From CALEMW01 sp964343835 (GTDB lineage: Bacteria; Krumholzibacteriota; Krumholzibacteriia; LZORAL124-64-63): a stretch of 64,000 nucleotides of DNA. Below the pieces are notes generated by a model. It was given only the letters and a program-made list of their open reading frames with translations. It did no database searches and was not told the DNA's origin. This document shows positions 59,188-64,000 of this stretch, in pieces (the first letter of the stretch is position 1; the number at the start of each line of letters is the position of its first letter). The DNA lies in NCBI GenBank assembly GCA_964343835.1, contig CAYFKR010000008.1, positions 62,001 through 126,000 of the forward strand, read 5' to 3'. The position numbers and the translations under genes are program-made.

Positions 59188-62100
59188 CTAGCGGCTCAGG
59201 GTGGTGGCCACGACCGCGGGGGCGACGACTTCGTCGCGCTGTCCCGTGATCTCGTCCACCACCAGAAGGTGGATGATGTAGGTGCCGGCCTTGACCAGCT
59301 CGAAGGTGTCGGTGCGTCCGTCCCACTCCATGTCCAGACGATTGATCTCGGCCTCGCCGAGGTCGAACCGGCTGTCGAAGAGGTTGCGGACGACCCGGCC
59401 CTCCAGATCGAAGATCCGCACCTGGGCCTCGGAGCCGCTCGGGTAGGTGACGGTGAAGGGGAACGCCTCGCCCAGATAGGCCAGGAAGGTCTTCGCCGGC
59501 ACGTTCAGGGAGAAGGGCGCCAGGATGTCCATCAGCATGGGCGCGGCCTCCCAGGAGGCCGGGAAGTACAGCACGTCCTCGCCGGTGTGCACGCTCACCC
59601 ACCAGCTCACCGTGACGCCCTCGTCGAAGGCGGGCACGGAGCAGGACCAGGCGCCGGTCTCGTCGGCGGTCATGTCCACCGTGCGCTCCGAGCCGCCGTC
59701 CACCGCGTAGTGGAAGACGATGGAGTCGGGGGTCTCCAGACCGTCCACGTCCACCAGTTCCAGGGTGAAGGTCGACGGCGTGCCCGCGGGGGGCTGCGGA
59801 GGCGAGAAGGCGAAGCCGGCCACGATCTCGCTGAACACGCCCGGGGTGCCGGTGTTGACCACCCAGGTGTTGCTCAGGTCCTCGCCGGTCTCGTCGTGGC
59901 CCAGGGTGCCGTTGCCGCCGGTGGTGGGCTCGGCGCCCTCGGTGGCGTCCAGGCGCTGGAACGTCTGGCCGATCTCGTGGGTGTCCAGGAACTGGTCCTG
60001 GGAGCCCACCGGCGTGTCGTCCTCGTAGGGCGTGCCGTTGATGGAGTAGTTGTTGCGGTACACGCGGGCGCTGGTGGACTCGCCCCACATGAACATGTCG
60101 ATGTCCTTCACCAGGTCGCTGACCTGGTCCCAGTAGTACAGGACCATGATCTCGGCGCCGTTGGTGAGGGTCGCGGCGTCGCCGGTGGGACTGCCCAGGC
60201 GGCTGCCCGGGAAGACGTCCAGCAGGTCGGGCACGTCGTCGGACGAGGAGCCGTCCTCGATGAGCTCGAAGTCAGGCGCCACGGCCCAGACGCCCTCGAA
60301 GGCGTCGCTGCCGGCGATGGAGATGGTCAGGCTCTGGCCCGGCTGGATCACCGCGTCGGCGGGGAAGCGGGCGTGGAAGTCGTAGAAGTCGCCGCCGCCG
60401 ATGGTGGACTGCTGGGGGTTGCCCTCGGGCAGTCGCCAGTAGGCCTGCGTGTTGTAGACGGCGTCGGTCAGGTAGTAGTTGTCCAGCTCCACGGCCTCGT
60501 TCGTCGGGTTGTAGATCTCGACGAACTCGTGGGTGGTCCCCATGACGCAGACCTCCGTCAGCAGCAGCTTCGGAGGGTTGGGTACGGGTTCGAGGGGCTC
60601 CTGGATCGTGAAGGTCTCCACGGTGCCGGGGGCGCCGGCGGGCCAGACGGCGGTGTCGCCGCCCGAGGCCGTGGCCGTGACGTACCAGGTGACCACGGCA
60701 TCGAGGGCCTGGGTCGGGATGTCGCCCGACCACATGCCGCCGCCACCGTCGGTGCAGGTCACGTTCGCGTAGGCGCCGCCGTCGACGGCGTAGCTCAGGG
60801 TCACGCCTGTGACCGGCACCAGGTTGACCACCGTGGCGGTGACCGTGGTGGGCTCGTCGGGGTTGGGCCGCGCAGGCGAAGTGGAGGCGGCGGTGATGGT
60901 CAGCGACTCGGAGCTGAACTCGCCGGGGGTGCCGGCGGTGGCGACCACCCAGGTGGAGCTGACGTTCTCGCCGGTCTCGTCGTCGCCGCCGGGACCATTG
61001 CCCACCAGGTCGGGCTCGCTGCCCTCGGAGGGGTCGATGCGCTCGAAGGTGCCGCCGATCTCGTGGGCGGTCATGAACCGGTCCTGGGATGCGACCGGAG
61101 TGTCGGCCTGGTAGGTAGACGAACCGATGGTGTAGCCGGTGCGGTCCACCGCGGCGCTCGTGCTGGAGCCCCACATGAACATGTCCACGTCGGAGACCAG
61201 TTCCGTCACGCCGTCCCAGTAGTACAGCACCAGGATCTCGGCGCTGTTGGTCAGGGTGGCGGCGGCGGAGCCGTCCGGGGCGCCCAGCAGGCTGCCCGGG
61301 AAGATCTCGCGCATGTCCGCCACGTCGTCGGCGGAACCGCCGTCCTCGAGGAGCTCGAAGTCGGGGTCCATGCCCCAGACGGAGCTGAAGGCGTCGCTGC
61401 CGGCGATGGAGATGGTCAGGGTCTCCCCCGGGCCGATCTCGGCGTCGGCCGGGAAGCGGGCGTGGAAGTCGTTGAAGTCGCCGCCGCCGACGGTGTTCTG
61501 GGCCGGGCTGCCCTCGGGCAGGCGCCAGTAGCCCTGGTCGTTGTAGACGGCGTCGGTGAGGTAGTAGTCGTCCAGGGACACGGCCTCGTCGGTCGGGTTG
61601 TGGATCTCGACGAACTCGTGGTCGGTGCCCTGCACGCAGACCTCGGTCAGCAGCAGGTGCACGGGACCGTCGCCCGGATCCGGGGCCTCCTGGACCGTGT
61701 AGGTGGTGGCGTAGAAGGGGGCGTTGGCCGGGGCCTGGGCGGTGCCGCCGCCGGTGCCGACGGCCTCGAACCACCAGGCCACCTGGGCGCCGAGGGCCTG
61801 GGCCGGGATCTGGGCGCTCCAGTCGTCGCCGGCGGCCGAGGCCGCAACGTCGGTCCAGGCGCCGCCGTCCACGCTGTAGTGCAGCGTGGCCGAGGCGACC
61901 GCGTCGTTGGCCAGCACCGTGGCCGTGACGTTCACCGGGAAGCCCACGTAGGCCGTGGCCGGCGAGGCCTCCAGGGCCGTCACGATGGGCGAGGGAGCCG
62001 GGCCCGTGCCGGTGGAGGCCGGGGTCTGGTCGCCCGTGTTGGTCCAGGTGGAGGTCAGGGGCTCGCTGGTCTCGTCGTCGCCGCCGGAGCCGTTGCCGCC

Positions 62101-62904
62101 GGTGGCGGTCTCGCCCGTCTCCTCGGCGTCGGTACGGACCAGGGCGTCGCCGTAGGTGTGGACGGCCAGGTCGTCCTGGGCGGCCACCGGGGTGTCCGCC
62201 TGGTAGGCGGTGGCCGTCTCGTCGGCGTCAGGGCCGTCCACGCTCACGCCGGTCTTGTCGACGCGGTAGACGTTGGAGGTGCCCCACAGCACGTAGTCCA
62301 GGTCGGTGACCAGGTCCGAGGCGCCGTCCCAGGTGTACAGCACCAGGCTCTCGCCGCTGTCGCCGAGCCAGCCTTCGCTGGGCAGGTCGTTGGTGCCGGT
62401 GCTGCCGAGGCCGAAGGCGATGGCGCCGGGGAAGGCCTCGCGCATGTCCGGCACGGCGTCGGGGGCGCTGCCGTCCTCGAAGAGCTCGAAGTCGGGGGCC
62501 TCGCCGGGGTAGGACAGGGCGAAGAGGTCGGAACCCCGCAGGGAGATCACGAAGGTCTCTCCTGCTCCCAGGGTGGTGCCGTCGGGGAAGCGGGCGTTGA
62601 AGTCGCCGCCGGTACCGCCGCCGCCCGCCTGGCCGCCCTCGACGAGCTGCCAGTAGCCGGAGCCGGTGTAGAGGGCGTCGGTCAGGTAGACGTCGGAAAG
62701 GTCCACGGCCGCCGCGGTGGGGTTGTGGATCTTCACGTACTCGCTGCCGAAGGACGGAATGCCCGGCCGCTCCCGCATCACCACTTCGGCGATCTGCAGG
62801 TGGTCGGCCGCGGCCGAGGCGATCGTCGGGACGAACGCCAGGACGGCGGCGAGGGCCAGCAGCGCCTTGGTGACGGCGTGCGTGCTCCTGTTCGGGTATG
62901 TCAT
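59188..62904 (-). CDS. Giant secreted protein with three lamin-tail-like repeats and a FlgD-like C-terminal Ig domain
   Basis: 1238 residues. ATG 62904 with GGGAGC. Signal peptide to about 33. Three modules, each a lamin-tail-like domain (opening L-x-I/L-T-E-V-x ... Y-V-K/F-V-E-I-H-N-P) plus an Ig-like domain: about 35-408, 417-770 and 779-1130. Modules two and three are near copies (shared D-Y-Y-L-T-D-A-V-Y-N, G-D-F-x-D-F-H-A-R-F-P). The last 90 residues are FlgD-Ig-like (V-R-I-F-D-L-E-G-R-V ... A-G-T-Y), a secretion or sorting tail in FCB-group proteins. Very acidic. Probably on the cell surface or released. Confidence 0.82.
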   Translation of the reverse strand: MTYPNRSTHAVTKALLALAAVLAFVPTIASAAADHLQIAEVVMRERPGIPSFGSEYVKIHNPTAAAVDLSDVYLTDALYTGSGYWQLVEGGQAGGGGTGGDFNARFPDGTTLGAGETFVISLRGSDLFALSYPGEAPDFELFEDGSAPDAVPDMREAFPGAIAFGLGSTGTNDLPSEGWLGDSGESLVLYTWDGASDLVTDLDYVLWGTSNVYRVDKTGVSVDGPDADETATAYQADTPVAAQDDLAVHTYGDALVRTDAEETGETATGGNGSGGDDETSEPLTSTWTNTGDQTPASTGTGPAPSPIVTALEASPATAYVGFPVNVTATVLANDAVASATLHYSVDGGAWTDVAASAAGDDWSAQIPAQALGAQVAWWFEAVGTGGGTAQAPANAPFYATTYTVQEAPDPGDGPVHLLLTEVCVQGTDHEFVEIHNPTDEAVSLDDYYLTDAVYNDQGYWRLPEGSPAQNTVGGGDFNDFHARFPADAEIGPGETLTISIAGSDAFSSVWGMDPDFELLEDGGSADDVADMREIFPGSLLGAPDGSAAATLTNSAEILVLYYWDGVTELVSDVDMFMWGSSTSAAVDRTGYTIGSSTYQADTPVASQDRFMTAHEIGGTFERIDPSEGSEPDLVGNGPGGDDETGENVSSTWVVATAGTPGEFSSESLTITAASTSPARPNPDEPTTVTATVVNLVPVTGVTLSYAVDGGAYANVTCTDGGGGMWSGDIPTQALDAVVTWYVTATASGGDTAVWPAGAPGTVETFTIQEPLEPVPNPPKLLLTEVCVMGTTHEFVEIYNPTNEAVELDNYYLTDAVYNTQAYWRLPEGNPQQSTIGGGDFYDFHARFPADAVIQPGQSLTISIAGSDAFEGVWAVAPDFELIEDGSSSDDVPDLLDVFPGSRLGSPTGDAATLTNGAEIMVLYYWDQVSDLVKDIDMFMWGESTSARVYRNNYSINGTPYEDDTPVGSQDQFLDTHEIGQTFQRLDATEGAEPTTGGNGTLGHDETGEDLSNTWVVNTGTPGVFSEIVAGFAFSPPQPPAGTPSTFTLELVDVDGLETPDSIVFHYAVDGGSERTVDMTADETGAWSCSVPAFDEGVTVSWWVSVHTGEDVLYFPASWEAAPMLMDILAPFSLNVPAKTFLAYLGEAFPFTVTYPSGSEAQVRIFDLEGRVVRNLFDSRFDLGEAEINRLDMEWDGRTDTFELVKAGTYIIHLLVVDEITGQRDEVVAPAVVATTLSR

Positions 62905-62954
62905 CGGATCCCGCTCCCTTTCTGAAGGGGTCGTACGGACTGGGGTTCACAGGT

Positions 62955-62993
62955 GGCTCGATGTTGGCCGGCAAACATAGGCCAACCGGAGCC
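62955..62993. repeat. Two-step inverted repeat upstream of the LTD gene
   Basis: Outer arms GGCTC/GAGCC and inner arms GTTGGCC/GGCCAAC around a 10-nt AT-rich loop, in the 112-base gap between the EIIA gene stop and the LTD start. Could be a terminator without T-run, a regulator site or a 5'UTR structure. Confidence 0.4.
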
Positions 62994-63016
62994 TCGATTC
63001 AACAGGGTCGGGGGCG

Positions 63017-63478
63017 TCAGCCCTGGGGGGCCGGATCGCCGAAGCAGGCCAGCAGTTCCTCTGCCGTCGCCGCTCCTCGCAGGCAATCCAGGAAACCGTC
63101 TTCACGGACGGCGCGCACGAGGCGTGCGAGCAGCCGCAGCATGGTCCGGGGATCCGTCTCCGGGCCGACGATCAGGAAGAGCACGTCCACCTCGGCGTCG
63201 GGGCCGTGCTCGTGGGGTACCGGGGCTTCCAGGGTCGCCACGGCGAGTCGTGGGGTGGTCACATGACGCGATCGTACGTGCGGAATGGCCACGCCGCGGC
63301 CCACGGCGGTGTCGCCGACGAGCTCGCGGGCCAGGATGTCGCGCAACAGCGCCTCATCGTCCGCCACCACGCCGTCGCGGGCCAGGGCTTGGACGAGACG
63401 CGCGATGGCCTTATCCTTGGCATCGCAGTCCAGACGGGGCAACATGCAGGTGCCCGCGGTGAAATCCTGAAGCATCAT
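63017..63478 (-). CDS. PTS EIIA domain protein
   Basis: 153 residues, start ATG 63478 with GGGGG upstream. Likely phospho-His67 in V-A-I-P-H-V-R, preceded by G-D-T-A-V-G-R-G. Same length and fold as the EIIA at 50393, but sequence distant. No permease or EIIB nearby, so a regulatory role is likely. Divergent from the sulfatase-like gene. Confidence 0.85.
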   Translation of the reverse strand: MMLQDFTAGTCMLPRLDCDAKDKAIARLVQALARDGVVADDEALLRDILARELVGDTAVGRGVAIPHVRSRHVTTPRLAVATLEAPVPHEHGPDAEVDVLFLIVGPETDPRTMLRLLARLVRAVREDGFLDCLRGAATAEELLACFGDPAPQG

Positions 63479-63603
63479 GGCCCCCAACTGTAACGACAGC
63501 CCATGACCCTGTCCAGAGTCGGAAACGAGAAACCTTGGCTTACCGGGATCCCTTCGCTCCACTGACACGACGACGCCGGCTGGCGGCCCTCCGGGACCGT
63601 GCG

Positions 63604-64000
63604 GTGCGGGGCCTGCTGCGTCCGTTTCGGGGCACCCGCGTGGGTCACAGCGGCGACGGCCCGCCGAGCCTGCTGGTGGTAGCCGTGGACACGCTGCGCG
63701 ACGATCACGTCGGGGACAGGCGGACCGGCGAATCCCTGACCCCGGCCATGGATCGCCTCGCCGCCGAAGGCGTACGCTACTCATCCGTGTCCGCCCCCGC
63801 CCCCTGGACCCTCCCCTCGTTCACCAGCGCCCTGACCGGCGTGATGCCCACGGTCCACGGCGCCGGCATGACCGGCGGCATGCGCAACATGGCCCACGAC
63901 GCCCCGCGCCCCCTGCCGGATCGGGCCGTGACCCTGGCCCGCCACCTCGGCGCCCAGGGCTACGCCACCGCGGCCTTCCACTCCAATCCCTTCGTGACCT
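63604..64000 (+). CDS. Alkaline phosphatase/sulfatase-superfamily protein, N-terminal part
   Basis: Runs off the right edge. The visible part reads L-L-V-V-A-V-D-T-L-R-D-D-H-V-G, then T-P-A-M-D-R-L-A-A-E-G-V, A-P-W-T-L-P-S-F and T-G-V-M-P-T-V-H-G, the start of a sulfatase-like fold with metal-binding D-T. The formylglycine C-x-P-x-R is replaced by A-P-W-T-L-P, so it is more like phosphodiesterase or phosphoethanolamine-type enzymes. Start is uncertain: GTG 63604, GTG 63640 or TTG 63535; the upstream residues are very Arg-rich. Confidence 0.7.
   Translation, partial: MRGLLRPFRGTRVGHSGDGPPSLLVVAVDTLRDDHVGDRRTGESLTPAMDRLAAEGVRYSSVSAPAPWTLPSFTSALTGVMPTVHGAGMTGGMRNMAHDAPRPLPDRAVTLARHLGAQGYATAAFHSNPFVT

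Noticed and set aside
63503..63565. 20-codon ATG frame ahead of the sulfatase-like gene, possible leader peptide
   Set aside because: No ribosome site, no run of regulatory codons and no attenuator-like hairpin.
1..64000. TGA reassigned to Trp or Gly in this organism
   Set aside because: Many well-defined genes (folC, tsaB, pyrF, trkA and others) end in TGA at overlaps with the next start, and their products end at the expected length.
1..64000. tRNA, rRNA, CRISPR array, IS element or prophage
   Set aside because: I looked for cloverleaf-like repeats, regularly spaced repeats, transposase motifs and terminal inverted repeats and saw none.

Overview
The window is GC-rich bacterial chromosome, densely packed and mostly read leftward (minus strand). 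There is no rRNA, tRNA, CRISPR array, IS element or prophage that I can see. The cell is a diderm: it has an LptD/OstA lipopolysaccharide assembly protein, a family 9 (heptosyltransferase-type) glycosyltransferase and several outer-membrane beta-barrels. A PorX/PorY two-component pair, a PorV/PorQ-like barrel, a gingipain-type (C25) propeptide and an exported repeat protein ending in a FlgD-like Ig domain point to the FCB superphylum or one of its candidate phyla (Krumholzibacteriota/Eisenbacteria-like). That placement is an inference from gene content only.

Layout, left to right. 1-2017: start of an exported C25-type protease and a repeat lipoprotein. 2249-4437: terB, alr and fur. 4509-7007: two exported proteins, a zinc-ribbon/Tudor-like protein and a 60-residue Cys protein. 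7180-10187: a three-gene unit of a DnaQ-type exonuclease, an exported protein and a metallophosphoesterase-like tetraheme cytochrome c. The cytochrome gene is interrupted by an in-frame TGA that is very probably selenocysteine. 10364-10660: HU. 10808-17912: accD, folC, a ROK kinase and an oversized lptD. 18034-23903: serS, porY, porX, tsaE, tsaB and rimI. 24059-26850 (plus): pyrF, pyrE and a membrane glycosyltransferase. 27455-31271: a two-subunit M16 protease. 31449-35073: two ABC-2 ATPase/permease pairs. 35198-37403 (plus): a PLP sulfur-amino-acid lyase and a DUF3667-like membrane protein. 37470-45902: ltaA, trkA, trkH, nadE, rsmI, a CDP-alcohol phosphatidyltransferase, tmk and a C-terminal processing protease. 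46011-47120: a second HU/IHF protein and a lipoprotein behind a sigma-54 type promoter. 47221-51198: M50 protease, family 9 glycosyltransferase, rsgA, a PTS EIIA and a zinc-ribbon protein. 51306-52562: a single-module ClpB-like ATPase. 52703-62904: a five-gene envelope operon. 63017-64000: a second EIIA and the start of a sulfatase-superfamily protein.

The strongest discovery is the selenoprotein. Its UGA sits in a P-C-G-UGA-K-S-N context where a second Cys is expected. A six-base-pair hairpin with a GGUCU loop starts 15 nt beyond the UGA, the same loop and spacing I recall for the E. coli fdhF SECIS. A consensus promoter and a ribosome site precede the ORF. Many ordinary genes here end in TGA, so this is not a reassigned code.

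Operons are tightly coupled. Many junctions are ATGA or GTGA overlaps (lptD/ROK, ROK/folC, rimI/tsaB, pyrF/pyrE, trkA/trkH, ltaA/trkA, M50/GT9, PorV/HhH barrel). GTG and a few TTG starts are common.
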